NCBI GenBank assembly: GCA_022825385.1
Contig: JAJDWX010000002.1
Span: 1-34,299 of the forward strand
Direction of reading: 5' to 3'
Length of the DNA stretch: 34,299 nucleotides
Origin: Rhodothermales bacterium
GTDB taxonomy: Bacteria > Bacteroidota > Rhodothermia > Rhodothermales > VXPQ01
The translations under genes were made by a program, and so were the position numbers. Positions 8,026-17,330 of this stretch are shown in pieces. Position 1 is the stretch's first letter, and every line of letters starts with the position of its first letter. The notes below the pieces were generated by a model. That model saw only the letters and a program-made list of their open reading frames with translations. It was not told the DNA's origin and searched no databases.

Positions 8026-8871
8026 CTACATAACGCCTATCCCCTGCTCAGGTTCATAAATTTTGTATGCAGGCAGCGAATCAAGGGCCGCGCCGGGAAC
8101 CGCTTCGATATACGAAAACGTGCTCAGCACTTCCGCCCGATCCGGCTGCACGGCCACCATGTGCTCGTAATGCGCGGCGGCTTGCCCGTCCGCGGCGCGA
8201 ACCGCCCAGCCGTCCGCGTCCACTTCGGTCCGGGCGGCGCCGAGGGTAATCATGGGTTCGATGCACAGCGTCATGCCGCGCATGAGGCGAGGTCCGGTGC
8301 CCGGTATGCCGACATTGGGGACATTGGGTTTCTCGTGCAATTTCCTGCCGATCCCGTGGCCCACGAGTTCCTGCACGACGCCATAGCCCCTGCTTTCGCA
8401 ATGCTGCTGTACGGCGTACGAAATATCCCCGACGCGCTGCCCCGCCGAGGCGCGGGCAATGCCCTCGTGCAAGGCTCCGTACGTCGCTTCGCACAAGGCG
8501 CGCTTCTTTTCGGATATTTCGCCGACGGGGAAGGTGTAGGCGCTGTCGCCGTAATATCCGTTGAAGCGTACGCCGCAATCCACCGACAGCAAATCGCCTT
8601 CCCGAAGCGGTACGTCGTTCGGAATGCCATGCACCACCGTGTCGTTCACGGAGACGCAGAGCGTGCCGGGAAAAACAAGGTTGCCCACGCGATAGCCCTT
8701 GAACGCCGGTTCGGCGCCGCGCGCGCGGATGAACGCCTCTGCGATGCGGTCCAGCTGGCGCGTCGTAACGCCCGGCTCGATGTACCGAGCGACCTGTCCA
8801 AGCGTCTGCCCGACAAGGTCCGCGCTTTCCCTGAGGCGATCTATTTTGTATGCGCTTTTCGACAAAGGCAT
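8026..8871 (-). CDS. map: Methionine aminopeptidase, type I
   Basis: This cytosolic metalloenzyme removes the initiator methionine from nascent proteins. The 281 residues (E. coli 264) show the pita-bread fold motifs: His81 in 'VVHGIPND', metal ligands Asp98 ('SVDCGVRFNGYYGDS') and Asp109, His172 in 'VGHGIGRKLHEKPNVPN', Glu205 in 'CIEPM' and Glu236 in 'HYEHMV'. All five metal ligands and the His81 substrate contact are present. There is no N-terminal zinc finger, so it is type Ia-like. The C-terminal 25 residues extend beyond the usual end. It follows secY by 53 bp, a common arrangement that places N-terminal processing beside the ribosome and translocon genes. Confidence 0.97.
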   Translation of the reverse strand: MPLSKSAYKIDRLRESADLVGQTLGQVARYIEPGVTTRQLDRIAEAFIRARGAEPAFKGYRVGNLVFPGTLCVSVNDTVVHGIPNDVPLREGDLLSVDCGVRFNGYYGDSAYTFPVGEISEKKRALCEATYGALHEGIARASAGQRVGDISYAVQQHCESRGYGVVQELVGHGIGRKLHEKPNVPNVGIPGTGPRLMRGMTLCIEPMITLGAARTEVDADGWAVRAADGQAAAHYEHMVAVQPDRAEVLSTFSYIEAVPGAALDSLPAYKIYEPEQGIGVM

Positions 8872-8924
8872 GCGCTGAAATCAGCGTATTCCGAAACGAA
8901 GGGGCGGGCGAACGGCAGGCGCCA

Positions 8925-10241
8925 TTACATATACCGGCCTCGCACGCGGCCGCTTTTCATGAAGCCATCGTAATGGCGCATGAGCAAATGGCTTTCGATC
9001 TGCTGAAGCGTATCCAGCGTCACCTGCACGAGAATCAGCAAACTCGTGCCCCCGAAAAAGGCGGCGAAGCCGGGCGAAACGCCCGCCTGCATGGCGAAGG
9101 CGGGAAGAATCGCCACCAGCCCAAGGAAAATCGATCCGGGCAGGGTGATTTTCGTCAGAATGTTGTCGATGAATTCGCTGGTGTGCTTGCCCGGTCGGAT
9201 TCCGGGAATAAATCCGCCCTGCCGCTTCATGGTGTCGGCCATTTCCCGCGGGTTCACTGCGATCGCGGTGTAGAAATACGTAAAGAATACGCAGATCACG
9301 AAAAAGACGGTCGAATACCCCCAGCCGGAAATATCCGAGAACCAGCGTCCGAATTCGACCATGAAGGCGCTGTCGGGGAAGAACGAAGCCACCGTCGCCG
9401 GAACGAACATAATGGACTGCGCAAAGATAATGGGCATGACGCCCGCCGCGTTGACGCGAAGCGGAAGGTACTGGGTGGCGCCGCCGTACACCTTGCGCCC
9501 CACCACGCGCTTCGCATACTGCACCGGGATGCGGCGCGTACCTTGCGAAACCAGCACGACCCCCAGCGTCACCAGCGCCCATATCCCGATCTCCATCAGG
9601 AAAATGAAGAGATTGCCCACCAGCGTAAACTCGTTGAATAGCGCATTGGGCAAAAAGGCGATGATCCCGATCATGATGACGATGGAAATGCCGTTCCCGA
9701 TGCCGTTTTCCGTAATGCGCTCGCCAAGCCACATTACGAAGATGGTGCCGGCGGTCAGCACGATCACCGTCGAGATCATGAAAAACGTGGAGTTAATGAC
9801 GATGGCCTGCCCGGTGGCGCCGTATTGCAGGTTGATCGCATACCCGATAGACTGAAACGCGGTAATGCCTACGGTGCCGTACCGGGTCAGCTGGGTGATC
9901 TTGCGGCGGCCTTCCTCGCCTTCGCGCTGAAGCTTCTGGAAATACGGAACCACCGCGCCCAGCAGCTGGATGATAATAGAGGCGGTGATGTACGGCATGA
10001 TGCCAAGCGCGAAAATACCTGCCTGGCTGAACGCGCCTCCTACGAACATGTCCAGAAAACCGAAAATGTCGTTCGGGTTGCCTTGCGCGTTGACGTCCGC
10101 CAGAATGCCGGCGTCCACCCCGGGAAGCGTAACGTAGGCCCCCAGTCGATACACGAGCAAGAGCCCGACCGTATACAGAATCCGTCGGCGGAGCTCCTCT
10201 ATCTTCCAGATGTTGCGTACGTTCTCGGCGATGCTTGCCAT
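8925..10241 (-). CDS. secY: Sec translocon channel subunit SecY
   Basis: SecY forms the protein-conducting channel in the inner membrane with SecE and SecG. The 438 residues (E. coli 443) contain about ten hydrophobic segments. Recognisable blocks are 'ILYTVGLLLVYRLGAYVTLP' (TM1), the plug region 'FGFLDMFVGGAFSQAGIFAL', 'GIMPYITASIIIQLL' (TM2), 'TENGIGNGISIVIMIGI', the cytosolic loop 'QGTRRIPVQYAKRVVG', 'LPLRVNAAGVMPIIFAQSI' (TM7), 'DTMKRQGGFIPGIRPG' and a C-terminus ending 'MKSGRVRGRYM'. It is 39 bp downstream of rplO and upstream of map. No adk lies between secY and map. Confidence 0.98.
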   Translation of the reverse strand: MASIAENVRNIWKIEELRRRILYTVGLLLVYRLGAYVTLPGVDAGILADVNAQGNPNDIFGFLDMFVGGAFSQAGIFALGIMPYITASIIIQLLGAVVPYFQKLQREGEEGRRKITQLTRYGTVGITAFQSIGYAINLQYGATGQAIVINSTFFMISTVIVLTAGTIFVMWLGERITENGIGNGISIVIMIGIIAFLPNALFNEFTLVGNLFIFLMEIGIWALVTLGVVLVSQGTRRIPVQYAKRVVGRKVYGGATQYLPLRVNAAGVMPIIFAQSIMFVPATVASFFPDSAFMVEFGRWFSDISGWGYSTVFFVICVFFTYFYTAIAVNPREMADTMKRQGGFIPGIRPGKHTSEFIDNILTKITLPGSIFLGLVAILPAFAMQAGVSPGFAAFFGGTSLLILVQVTLDTLQQIESHLLMRHYDGFMKSGRVRGRYM

Positions 10242-10280
10242 AATGAAATACCGGGTAAAAAGTCGTTTCCGATCCGTACG

Positions 10281-10748
10281 TTAACGGTAGCCAAGCACGG
10301 TGGCCGCGCCCCCGGCCGCTTCGATCTTTTGCTTCGCCGAGGCGCTGAACGCATGCGCGCTAACCGAAAGGCCTTTCGGGGCTTCGCCGTCGCCAAGGAT
10401 TTTAATGCGGTCGGCCTTGCGCGCGACGCCGGCGGCCGCAAGGACTTCGGGCGTGACTTCCGCCGCGCCGTCGATGCGTCCTTCCTCTACGAGGCGGGCG
10501 ATCCAGGACAGGTTGACCGGGCGGTATTCGACGCGAAACCGGTTCCGGAACCCGAATTTGGGCACGCGCCGCTGGAGCGGCATCTGGCCTCCCTCGAACC
10601 AGGCGGGAATGCGGGCGCCCGCGCGGCTCTTTTGCCCCTTCGTTCCCTTCGTGGAACTGTGGCCGCCCTTGCCCGAACCTGTGCCGCGGGCGATGCGCTT
10701 CCGCTTTCGGGTAGCGCCCTTAACCGGTTTCAGATTGCTAAGGTCCAT
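10281..10748 (-). CDS. rplO: 50S ribosomal protein L15
   Basis: L15 is a late-assembly 23S rRNA binder with a long extended N-terminal arm. The 155 residues (E. coli 144) start 'MDLSNLKPVKGATRKRKRIA' and carry the Gly/Lys-rich arm 'RGTGSGKGGHSSTKGTKGQK' and 'FEGGQMPLQRRVPKFGF'. The globular C-terminal half contains 'IKILGDGEAPKGLSVSAHAF' and 'AKQKIEAAGG'. The gene lies between rpmD and secY, the usual spc-operon position. Confidence 0.98.
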   Translation of the reverse strand: MDLSNLKPVKGATRKRKRIARGTGSGKGGHSSTKGTKGQKSRAGARIPAWFEGGQMPLQRRVPKFGFRNRFRVEYRPVNLSWIARLVEEGRIDGAAEVTPEVLAAAGVARKADRIKILGDGEAPKGLSVSAHAFSASAKQKIEAAGGAATVLGYR

Positions 10749-10820
10749 AATGCATTTCGACTGAATGTCCTTCCCCGGCCACCGCGCCAGGGAAAGCGGA
10801 ATGCCTGATACGCTAATGGA

Positions 10821-11003
10821 TCAGGCTTCGGTAACGGTAACAAGATGTCGAACCTTTTCGAGCATCCCGCGCAGCTGCGGGGAGTCCTTGTGTTCGACGC
10901 GCTGGTGCATCCGCCGGACGCCAAGCGCTTCGAGGGTGCGCACGACGCGCTTCGGCGAACCGATCGCGGATTTTGTCTGGGTTACGATAAGTTTGCTTGC
11001 CAT
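10821..11003 (-). CDS. rpmD: 50S ribosomal protein L30
   Basis: This is a 60-residue L30 of the short bacterial type (E. coli 59). The sequence 'KLIVTQTKSAIGSPKRVVRT' followed by 'LEALGVRRMHQRVEHKDSPQ' matches the family's beta-alpha-beta fold. The C-terminus is 'GMLEKVRHLVTVTEA'. L30 binds 23S rRNA domain II and is non-essential in some bacteria. It lies between rpsE and rplO with 45- and 72-bp gaps. Confidence 0.97.
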   Translation of the reverse strand: MASKLIVTQTKSAIGSPKRVVRTLEALGVRRMHQRVEHKDSPQLRGMLEKVRHLVTVTEA

Positions 11004-11048
11004 ATCCTGGTCCGTCTGTTCGGGCTTCGGGGCGAAAATCCGCGTGGT

Positions 11049-11573
11049 TTACCCCTCGAATACCCTTTTGAGCGAAATACCGCGGCGCTGGGCTACTTCC
11101 ATCGGGTCCTCAATCTGCTCCAGCGCCTGCATGGTGGCGGAAACCTGATTATGCGGGTTGCTGGATCCCAGCGATTTGGAAAGAATGTCCCGGATGCCGG
11201 CGCATTCCAGCACGGCCCGTACGCCGCCCCCGGCAATCACGCCGGTCCCTGGCGTGGCGGGTTTCAGCAACACCTTGCCGGCGTCCTGCCGCCCCACGAC
11301 GGGGTGGGGAATCGTGTTGTCCTTGAGGCGGACGCGCACAAGGTTCTTCTTTGCGTCTTCCGTGCCCTTTGAAATCGCGTCGGAGACTTCGTTCGCCTTG
11401 CCGAGGCCGGCCCCCACCGTTCCCTTCCCGTCGCCTACCACCACGACGGCGTTGAACGAAAAACGGCGACCGCCCTTGACGACCTTCGCCACGCGGGAAA
11501 CGGATACAAGCCGTTCCTGCCAATCCTGACCCTCTGCCGCTTCCCGGCGGCGTTGCTCCTTTCGTGCTGCCAT
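11049..11573 (-). CDS. rpsE: 30S ribosomal protein S5
   Basis: S5 takes part in mRNA unwinding and decoding fidelity at the entry side of the 30S subunit. The 174 residues (E. coli 167) show the N-terminal double-stranded RNA-binding-like domain '[20 protein letters not shown]', '[20 protein letters not shown]' and the C-terminal domain '[20 protein letters not shown]' with '[20 protein letters not shown]'. The basic leader '[15 protein letters not shown]' precedes the domain. It lies between rplR and rpmD. Confidence 0.98.
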   Translation of the reverse strand: MAARKEQRRREAAEGQDWQERLVSVSRVAKVVKGGRRFSFNAVVVVGDGKGTVGAGLGKANEVSDAISKGTEDAKKNLVRVRLKDNTIPHPVVGRQDAGKVLLKPATPGTGVIAGGGVRAVLECAGIRDILSKSLGSSNPHNQVSATMQALEQIEDPMEVAQRRGISLKRVFEG

Positions 11574-11612
11574 GCGAAATTATGAATGCGTGTGCTGATG
11601 TCGTGCGAGAAA

Positions 11613-11966
11613 CTACAGTTGCAGTCCCCCTTCGCGGGCGCCGTCCGCCAAAGCGCGTACGCGCCCGTGATAGCGATAGCCGTTCCGGTCGAACACAACC
11701 TGTTCGATGCCCTTGTCGCGGGCCCGCCGGGCGATATTCGCGCCAACCGCCTTGCTGACCTCGATGGGCGTATCCCCGCCCACGCCGGACTCCTTGCTCG
11801 AAGCCGCCGCCAGCGTAACGCCCGCGCGGTCGTCGATCAGTTGCGCGTAAATGTATTTGTTCGAACGAAACACGGAAAGGCGCGGGCGCAATGCCGTGCC
11901 AGCTACCTTTGCGCGCATGCCGCGCTTCACGCGACGTTTCCGTTCCTGTTTTTTGTGCGACGCCAT
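11613..11966 (-). CDS. rplR: 50S ribosomal protein L18
   Basis: L18 binds 5S rRNA and anchors it to the large subunit with L5. The start is set at 11966, giving 117 residues, exactly the E. coli length, starting '[20 protein letters not shown]'. A longer reading frame would run back into rplF and encodes no recognisable sequence. Family blocks include '[20 protein letters not shown]', 'AKAVG'-like '[17 protein letters not shown]' and '[20 protein letters not shown]' with the end 'AREGGLQL'. Neighbours are rplF (49-bp gap) and rpsE (39 bp). Confidence 0.97.
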   Translation of the reverse strand: MASHKKQERKRRVKRGMRAKVAGTALRPRLSVFRSNKYIYAQLIDDRAGVTLAAASSKESGVGGDTPIEVSKAVGANIARRARDKGIEQVVFDRNGYRYHGRVRALADGAREGGLQL

Positions 11967-12015
11967 AATCTGTCCGATACGCAAAAGACGCTCAATCGTT
12001 GAAAAGGGGATGCGG

Positions 12016-12570
12016 TTACCGGGCGGCGGTCTTGCCGGCCTTGCGGCGAACGTATTCGCCCACGTAGCGAATGCCCTTGCCCTTGTACGGTTCGGGAGGA
12101 CGGAGCGCCCGAATCTTCGCGGCGACCTGTCCGACAATTTGCTTGTCGATTCCGTCTATCGTAATCACCGTATTTTTGCCCCGCTGGGCCTCGACGGTCA
12201 CGGAAACGGCGGTCGGCGGCACGAAATAAATCGGGTGCGAAAAGCCCAGCGCCAGTTCAAGGACGCCGTTGTTGACGGCGGCCCGGTATCCGACGCCAAT
12301 CACCTCCAGTTGCTTGCGATACCCTTTGGTAACCCCTTCCACGGCGTTGCCGATGAGCGAAGCGTACAACCCGTGCATCGCCACATGGCGCTTTTGTTCG
12401 TCGGAGCGGCGGACCGAAATGACGCCCTCCTCGCGCGCCACCTGAATTTCCGGCGCGACCTGCACGGACAACTCCCCTTTGGGACCCTTGACCGTCACAA
12501 GATTGCGCTCCGAGACGTCCACGGATACGCCGTCGCCGACGTTGATCGGTCTGTTGCCTATGCGAGACAT
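12016..12570 (-). CDS. rplF: 50S ribosomal protein L6
   Basis: L6 lies near the GTPase-associated centre and sarcin-ricin loop. The 184 residues (E. coli 177) begin '[20 protein letters not shown]'. They form two tandem L6 folds; the second contains '[20 protein letters not shown]', '[17 protein letters not shown]' and the signature '[20 protein letters not shown]' with '[20 protein letters not shown]'. It lies between rpsH and rplR. Confidence 0.98.
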   Translation of the reverse strand: MSRIGNRPINVGDGVSVDVSERNLVTVKGPKGELSVQVAPEIQVAREEGVISVRRSDEQKRHVAMHGLYASLIGNAVEGVTKGYRKQLEVIGVGYRAAVNNGVLELALGFSHPIYFVPPTAVSVTVEAQRGKNTVITIDGIDKQIVGQVAAKIRALRPPEPYKGKGIRYVGEYVRRKAGKTAAR

Positions 12571-12636
12571 TGTCTTTCTCTGTAAGGGTTCAGGGATAAT
12601 GCGGCCCCTGCATCGCGCAGGGAATCGTTTCGCAAA

Positions 12637-13038
12637 TCAATAGAGATACGCAAGCACCTCGCCGCCAATGTGCGCCCGGCGGGCCTCCTTGTCGGTCATC
12701 ACCCCGCGCGACGTGGAAAGGATGGCGATGCCCAATCCATTCATCACGCGCGGCAGTTCGTGGGCGCCCACGTACTTGCGCAACCCCGGCGTGGACACCC
12801 GCTTCATCATGCGAATGACCGGCTCGCCCCGCCCGTCGTACTTCAGGCGGACCCGCAGGAATCCCTGCTTGCCGTCGTCCACGTTGACGTAACTGCGGAT
12901 GTAGCCTTTATCCAGCAATATCTGCGTGATGGCTCGCTTTTGTTTCGAGGCAGGTATGTCCACGTATTTGCGCCCGGCCTGCTGGCCGTTGCGAATGCGC
13001 GTCAGGTAATCTGCAACCGGGTCTGTTATGCCACTCAT
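12637..13038 (-). CDS. rpsH: 30S ribosomal protein S8
   Basis: S8 is a primary binder of the 16S rRNA central domain and in E. coli represses the spc operon. The 133 residues (E. coli 130) start 'MSGITDPVADYLTRIRNGQQ', include 'YVDIPASKQKRAITQILLDK', and end with the C-terminal signature 'GLGIAILSTSRGVMTDKEAR' and 'HIGGEVLAYLY'. It is tightly placed, 21 bp after rpsN. Confidence 0.98.
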   Translation of the reverse strand: MSGITDPVADYLTRIRNGQQAGRKYVDIPASKQKRAITQILLDKGYIRSYVNVDDGKQGFLRVRLKYDGRGEPVIRMMKRVSTPGLRKYVGAHELPRVMNGLGIAILSTSRGVMTDKEARRAHIGGEVLAYLY

Positions 13039-13059
13039 ATCGTCTTGAATCGAAAAACG

Positions 13060-13329
13060 TTACCAGGACGCCTTGCGTACGCCGGGTATCTTGCCCTCCA
13101 GCGCCATCTCGCGAAAAGCGATGCGGGAAATTCCGAAATCGCGCATGTATCCGCGCGCGCGGCCCGTAAGCGGGCAGCGGTTGTGCAGCCGCACGGGGCT
13201 GGCGTCCCGGGGAAGTTTCTGCAAACCGACCCAGTCGCCCTGCTCCTTGAGCTGACGACGTTTCTCGGCGTACTTCTCAACCATGCGCTGGCGCTTTCTT
13301 TCGCGCGCCATCCAACTTGTTTTCGCCAT
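13060..13329 (-). CDS. rpsN: 30S ribosomal protein S14, zinc-free form
   Basis: S14 sits in the head of the 30S subunit next to S3 and S10. The start is set at 13329, giving 89 residues beginning '[20 protein letters not shown]'; a longer frame exists upstream but does not look like S14. The core '[20 protein letters not shown]' and '[20 protein letters not shown]' ending 'ASW' is diagnostic. Only one cysteine is present, so the four-Cys zinc ribbon of the C-plus form is absent. It lies between rplE and rpsH. Confidence 0.97.
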   Translation of the reverse strand: MAKTSWMARERKRQRMVEKYAEKRRQLKEQGDWVGLQKLPRDASPVRLHNRCPLTGRARGYMRDFGISRIAFREMALEGKIPGVRKASW

Positions 13330-13385
13330 AGCGTTACGATTTACCTGGTTTTTTGCGGTGCGGGTGCGTACGGGAGCAATGGAGA

Positions 13386-13955
13386 TCAAGCGGCGGAGCG
13401 TTCTTCCCGTCGGACAAAAGGCATGCCGAGTTCCTTCAACAGCGCATGGGCCGCCTCGTCCGTAGCCGCCGTCGTGACGAACGTTATGTCCATCCCGCCG
13501 ATTCGGTCGATCTTGTCCACATCGATCTCCGGGAAGATGATCTGTTCCCGAACGCCCAGCGTGAAATTGCCCCGGCCGTCGAAACTGCGATCCGATACGC
13601 CGCGAAAATCGCGTACGCGCGGGAGCGCCAGCGTAATGAGGCGGTCGACGAATTCGTACATGTGGTCGCCGCGCAGCGTAACGTAACAGCCGATAGCCAT
13701 GCCCTGCCGCAGTTTGAAATTCGACACGCTCTTGCGCGCCCTCGCCACCATGGGGTGCCGTCCCGTAATGCGACGCAGTTCTTCCATGGCGTTGTCCAGC
13801 GCCTTCTTGTCCGCAGAGGCGTCCCCGACCCCCTTGTTCACCACGACCTTCTCGAGGCGAGGGACCTGCATAACGTTGCCGTACCCGAGCTGCTTTTGCA
13901 GCGCCGGAACGATCTGCGTACGATACCGCTCCTTCAATCTTGGCGTATAGCTCAT
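13386..13955 (-). CDS. rplE: 50S ribosomal protein L5
   Basis: L5 binds 5S rRNA and contacts P-site tRNA. The start at 13955 gives 189 residues (E. coli 179) beginning '[20 protein letters not shown]'. The longer frame to 14060 would overlap the end of rplX and carries no family sequence. Diagnostic blocks are '[20 protein letters not shown]', '[20 protein letters not shown]', '[20 protein letters not shown]' and '[20 protein letters not shown]'. It is followed by rpsN and preceded by rplX. Confidence 0.97.
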   Translation of the reverse strand: MSYTPRLKERYRTQIVPALQKQLGYGNVMQVPRLEKVVVNKGVGDASADKKALDNAMEELRRITGRHPMVARARKSVSNFKLRQGMAIGCYVTLRGDHMYEFVDRLITLALPRVRDFRGVSDRSFDGRGNFTLGVREQIIFPEIDVDKIDRIGGMDITFVTTAATDEAAHALLKELGMPFVRREERSAA

Positions 13956-14017
13956 CTGTCCAGTCTCAATAAGCAAGGTGTGGGGTCCGGCGCAGCGAAA
14001 TTCGCCCGGCGCAGGCC

Positions 14018-14371
14018 TTACGGAAGCTCCTCCTCTGTGGATTTCGCATATCGAACCCATTGCCCGCGGCCTGTCTCCGGGTCTACAATGCGCTTGCGCC
14101 CGATGCGCGTCGGTTCGCCGTCCGAAGCGAGCGGCTGCACGTTGGACACATGCACCGGAACCTCTTTCTCCACGCGGCCTCCCTGGGGGTTGGCGGCGCT
14201 TGGTTTTTCGTGATGAAAACGCAGGTTGACCCCCTCCACGATCACGCGCTCCTTTTCCGGGAACGTAACCAGGATTTTCCCTTCGTATCCCCGGTAGTTT
14301 CCCGCGATCACGCGTACGCGATCCCCCTTCTTCACGTGCATCTTCTTATGTGCGTTGTATTTTCTCGGCAT
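14018..14371 (-). CDS. rplX: 50S ribosomal protein L24
   Basis: L24 is one of the two assembly-initiator proteins of the large subunit and carries a KOW motif. The start at 14371 gives 117 residues (E. coli 104) starting '[20 protein letters not shown]'. The KOW region '[20 protein letters not shown]' is followed by '[20 protein letters not shown]' and '[10 protein letters not shown]'. The gene begins only 5 bp after the rplN stop, suggesting translational coupling. Confidence 0.97.
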   Translation of the reverse strand: MPRKYNAHKKMHVKKGDRVRVIAGNYRGYEGKILVTFPEKERVIVEGVNLRFHHEKPSAANPQGGRVEKEVPVHVSNVQPLASDGEPTRIGRKRIVDPETGRGQWVRYAKSTEEELP

Positions 14372-14376
14372 GGTCG

Positions 14377-14745
14377 TCAGAGCACCTCCGGGGCAAGAGA
14401 AACGATGCGCATAAACCGTTTTTCGCGCAATTCGCGGGCCACCGGCCCAAAAATACGGGTGCCGCGCGGCTCGTTCTGAGGATTCAGAAGCACGGCAGCG
14501 TTTTCGTCGAAGCGGATATACGACCCATCCTTGCGGCGCAGTTCCTTTTTCGTGCGAACCACCACCGCCGTGGAAACCTCTCCTTTCTTGACGGCGCTGC
14601 CGGGCATGGCGGATTTGACGGTCACGATAATCCGGTCGCCGATGCGCGCATAGCGCCGGCCGCTTCCGCCCAGTACGCGGATGCACAGCACCTCTTTGGC
14701 GCCGCTGTTGTCCGCTACGGCAAGTCTCGACTCCTGCTGAATCAT
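14377..14745 (-). CDS. rplN: 50S ribosomal protein L14
   Basis: L14 lies at the subunit interface and forms bridges to the 30S subunit. The 122 residues match E. coli (123). Blocks are '[20 protein letters not shown]', '[20 protein letters not shown]', '[20 protein letters not shown]' and '[20 protein letters not shown]'. It lies 20 bp after rpsQ and 5 bp before rplX. Confidence 0.98.
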   Translation of the reverse strand: MIQQESRLAVADNSGAKEVLCIRVLGGSGRRYARIGDRIIVTVKSAMPGSAVKKGEVSTAVVVRTKKELRRKDGSYIRFDENAAVLLNPQNEPRGTRIFGPVARELREKRFMRIVSLAPEVL

Positions 14746-14765
14746 GGGTTCGCTAAGAATATGGG

Positions 14766-15056
14766 CTACCGGGCCCGTTCAATGACTTCGGCAAGACGCC
14801 AGCGCTTGCGCTTGCTAAGCGGGCGCGTTTCCATAATGCGCACGGAATCTCCCCGCTTCGCATCGTTGCGCTCGTCATGCGCCATCAACTTCGTCGTTTT
14901 CTTGATGAACTTGCCGTATATCGGATGCTTGATCTGCCGCTGCACCGCCACCAGGATCGTTTTGTCCATGCGATCGCTGATGACCACGCCGATGCGCTCC
15001 TTGCGCGACGGGCGGCTTGCCTGCGGCGCCACAGCCTCTGTTGTATCTGTGCTCAT
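14766..15056 (-). CDS. rpsQ: 30S ribosomal protein S17
   Basis: S17 is an OB-fold protein that binds the 5' domain of 16S rRNA early in assembly. The 96 residues (E. coli 84) have a non-conserved N-terminal tail of about 17 residues before '[20 protein letters not shown]'. After this come '[20 protein letters not shown]' and '[20 protein letters not shown]'. The end 'AEVIERAR' is typical. It lies between rpmC and rplN. Confidence 0.98.
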   Translation of the reverse strand: MSTDTTEAVAPQASRPSRKERIGVVISDRMDKTILVAVQRQIKHPIYGKFIKKTTKLMAHDERNDAKRGDSVRIMETRPLSKRKRWRLAEVIERAR

Positions 15057-15072
15057 CGTCTTGTCTTCCGGT

Positions 15073-15270
15073 TCAAACTTCGTTTTGCTGCTCGCGCAGG
15101 ATGGTTTTCAGCCGAGCGAGGAGGCGCCGCTTCTGACGCAGCAACGCGGGATTCTCAATCTGCGCAATGGCGTGCTGAAAATGCAGCCGACGCAACTGAT
15201 CCTCTTCCTCGTCGATGCGTTTCCGGACCTCTTCCTGGCCGAGTTCGCGAATTTCGCTGGGTTTCAACAT
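15073..15270 (-). CDS. rpmC: 50S ribosomal protein L29
   Basis: This 65-residue all-helical protein lies at the polypeptide exit and, with L23, forms part of the docking site for trigger factor and SRP. The sequence '[20 protein letters not shown]' and '[20 protein letters not shown]', followed by '[17 protein letters not shown]', matches the family (E. coli 63). It lies 20 bp after rplP and 16 bp before rpsQ. Confidence 0.97.
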   Translation of the reverse strand: MLKPSEIRELGQEEVRKRIDEEEDQLRRLHFQHAIAQIENPALLRQKRRLLARLKTILREQQNEV

Positions 15271-15290
15271 GGCGCTTTCCTGTATAATCG

Positions 15291-15731
15291 CTATCGTCCG
15301 GCGGATTCCGTGGGCTGATAATCCGGGCGCACGACAAACTTCGTCTTGATCGGCAGTTTGTGCCGCGCAAGCCGAAGCGCCTCCCGGGCCAATTCTTCCG
15401 AAATGCCCCCGCCGATCTCAAAAAGAATACGGCCCGGCTTTACGTTGGCGGCCCAGTATTCCGGGGAGCCCTTGCCCTTGCCCATGCGGGTTTCCGCAGG
15501 CTTTTTCGTAATCGGCTTGTCCGGAAAAATGCGAATCCACACCTTGCCGACGCGCTTCATGCGGCGCGTCATAGCGACGCGGGCCGCCTCGATCTGACGG
15601 CTGGTAATCCGCCCCGGCTCCAGGGCCTTGATGCCGAAATCGCCAAAATTTACGCTGGCCCCGCGCTGCGCATTCCCCTTGATGCGTCCTTTCTGATACT
15701 TTCGGTATTTTGTCCGCTTCGGCGTTAACAT
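15291..15731 (-). CDS. rplP: 50S ribosomal protein L16
   Basis: L16 supports A-site tRNA binding near the peptidyltransferase centre. The 146 residues (E. coli 136) start '[20 protein letters not shown]'. They include '[20 protein letters not shown]', '[20 protein letters not shown]', '[20 protein letters not shown]' and '[20 protein letters not shown]'. The C-terminus is '[20 protein letters not shown]' plus GR, slightly longer than usual. It lies between rpsC and rpmC. Confidence 0.98.
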   Translation of the reverse strand: MLTPKRTKYRKYQKGRIKGNAQRGASVNFGDFGIKALEPGRITSRQIEAARVAMTRRMKRVGKVWIRIFPDKPITKKPAETRMGKGKGSPEYWAANVKPGRILFEIGGGISEELAREALRLARHKLPIKTKFVVRPDYQPTESAGR

Positions 15732-15783
15732 GGCTATGCGTTATTTCGAATCGCTGAATGAAAAACAGGGGCGAAAAAACAGG

Positions 15784-16527
15784 TCAGGACGACGAATCGG
15801 CGTTGCGGCCCCGACGCCCGCGACGCTTGCGGGCCGGGGGCTGAAACTGCTGCTGCATCTGCTGCCGCTGCGCCTGGATATTCGGGCTCAGGTCCGGCTG
15901 TCCGAGAATTTCGCCCCGGTAGATCCATACTTTCACGCCAATAGAACCGTAAATGGTGTGGGACGTCGCCTGAGCGAAGTCGATGTCGGCGCGAATCGTG
16001 TGCAGCGGAACGCGCCCTTCGAGATACTGCTCGGTGCGACCCATCTCCGCGCCGCCCAAACGTCCCGATACGCGAATGCGGATCCCTTCCGCGCCCATGC
16101 GCATGGCCGAAGTAACCGCCTGCTTCATGGCCCGCCGGAACGAAATACGCCCCTCCAGCTGCTGCGCCACGTTCTGCGCGACCAGTTCGGCGTCCAGTTC
16201 GGGCCGCTTGATTTCGTTGATGTTTATCCGAATGTCCTCCTTGTTCGTCAACTTCCTGATTTCCTCGCGGAGTTTCTCCACTTCGCTCCCGCTACGCCCG
16301 ATGACCACGCCGGGACGGCTCGTATGCAGCGTCAGCACGACGCTCTTCAGCGTACGTTCGATGACGCAACGGCTTAGTCCCGCGCGACGCAGGCGCGTCG
16401 CAAGATACCGGCGAATTTCTTCGTCCTCGACAAGTTTTACCGGCAAATCCCGCGTGGCGTACCAGTTGGAGTCCCAACCTCGAATGACGCCTAACCGAAA
16501 TCCGACCGGATGTGTTTTCTGACCCAA
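15784..16527 (-). CDS. rpsC: 30S ribosomal protein S3
   Basis: S3 lines the mRNA entry tunnel and contributes to mRNA unwinding. The 247 residues (E. coli 233) start '[20 protein letters not shown]'. The KH domain is marked by '[20 protein letters not shown]', followed by the C-terminal domain '[20 protein letters not shown]' and '[20 protein letters not shown]'. A Gln-rich then Arg-rich tail ('[20 protein letters not shown]') adds about 30 residues. It lies between rplV and rplP. Confidence 0.98.
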   Translation of the reverse strand: MGQKTHPVGFRLGVIRGWDSNWYATRDLPVKLVEDEEIRRYLATRLRRAGLSRCVIERTLKSVVLTLHTSRPGVVIGRSGSEVEKLREEIRKLTNKEDIRININEIKRPELDAELVAQNVAQQLEGRISFRRAMKQAVTSAMRMGAEGIRIRVSGRLGGAEMGRTEQYLEGRVPLHTIRADIDFAQATSHTIYGSIGVKVWIYRGEILGQPDLSPNIQAQRQQMQQQFQPPARKRRGRRGRNADSSS

Positions 16528-16575
16528 TGCCTTTCTCTTTTTAGCGTGTCCTTGCGTTGATGTTCTGCGATGCGC

Positions 16576-16953
16576 TTACGCGTCTTCTTCCGGCGCTTCC
16601 GTTTCGACCTCGCCCGTGGTCGCCACAACCACCGTCAGGTGGCACGAACGCTTGAGTATGGGGTGGGCGCGCCCGCGGGATACCGGACGAAAACGTTTCA
16701 TGCGCGCGCCTTCGTCCGCCCGTATTTCCTTGACCACGAGGTCGTCTTCCTCGAACCGGTCGTCCGGGTTTCTGTCCATCAGGTTGTACACGGCGGACTG
16801 AATCGTCAATTCGACCGGCCGGGTTATCCTTTGCGGCTGATAATGCAGAATGCTGAGCGCGTCCGCGACCGTCTTGCCGCGAACAAGGTTGATCACCGTA
16901 CGCATCTTGCGAGGCGAACTGCGAATATGCTTTCTGATGGCGCGTGCTTCCAT
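16576..16953 (-). CDS. rplV: 50S ribosomal protein L22
   Basis: L22 lines the polypeptide exit tunnel; its beta-hairpin is where macrolide-resistance mutations occur in other bacteria. The start at 16953 gives 125 residues beginning 'MEARAIRKHIRSSPRKMRTV', as in related proteins. An upstream ATG at 16980 would add nine residues ('MVYRDARRP') that do not look conserved. Family blocks are 'INLVRGKTVADALSILHYQP' and 'RMKRFRPVSRGRAHPILKRS'. A short acidic tail 'VETEAPEEDA' extends the C-terminus. Confidence 0.95.
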   Translation of the reverse strand: MEARAIRKHIRSSPRKMRTVINLVRGKTVADALSILHYQPQRITRPVELTIQSAVYNLMDRNPDDRFEEDDLVVKEIRADEGARMKRFRPVSRGRAHPILKRSCHLTVVVATTGEVETEAPEEDA

Positions 16954-17000
16954 AGGTCGTCGCGCGTCCCGATAAACCATGCGGAACGCGGCTTGCGTGG

Positions 17001-17282
17001 TTATCGTTTGCGCTTGTCGACGTTCTTGCCGGCGTGTCCGCGGAAGGATCGCGTGGGCGAAAATTCGCCCAGCTTGTGGCCAACCATGTTTTCCGTCACA
17101 TAGACCGGAATAAATTGCTTCCCGTTGTGCACGGCAAAGGTATGCCCGACGAATTCCGGGGTAATCATGGAATCCCGACTCCAGGTCTTGATCACCTTTT
17201 TGGAATTACTCTTGTTCAGGGCGTCCACCTTGCGTTGCAACTTGAAGTGAACGTAAGGCCCTTTGCGTAGCGAACGTGCCAT
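17001..17282 (-). CDS. rpsS: 30S ribosomal protein S19
   Basis: S19 lies in the 30S head and contacts the A-site region with S13. The start at 17282 gives 93 residues (E. coli 92) beginning '[20 protein letters not shown]'. It continues '[20 protein letters not shown]', '[20 protein letters not shown]' and '[20 protein letters not shown]'. The longer open frame upstream is not conserved. It lies between rplB and rplV. Confidence 0.98.
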   Translation of the reverse strand: MARSLRKGPYVHFKLQRKVDALNKSNSKKVIKTWSRDSMITPEFVGHTFAVHNGKQFIPVYVTENMVGHKLGEFSPTRSFRGHAGKNVDKRKR

Positions 17283-17330
17283 GTTTCCGTAATCTGCTCT
17301 CTCCGAAAGCGACCGGGCGCGCAACAGCGC

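Noticed and set aside
13386..14060. Longer N-terminal forms of rplE and other ribosomal genes (rplR, rpsN, rplX, rpsS, rplW, rplD, rpsJ)
   Set aside because: The extensions overlap upstream genes and are not conserved; the internal ATGs give family-typical lengths and N-termini.
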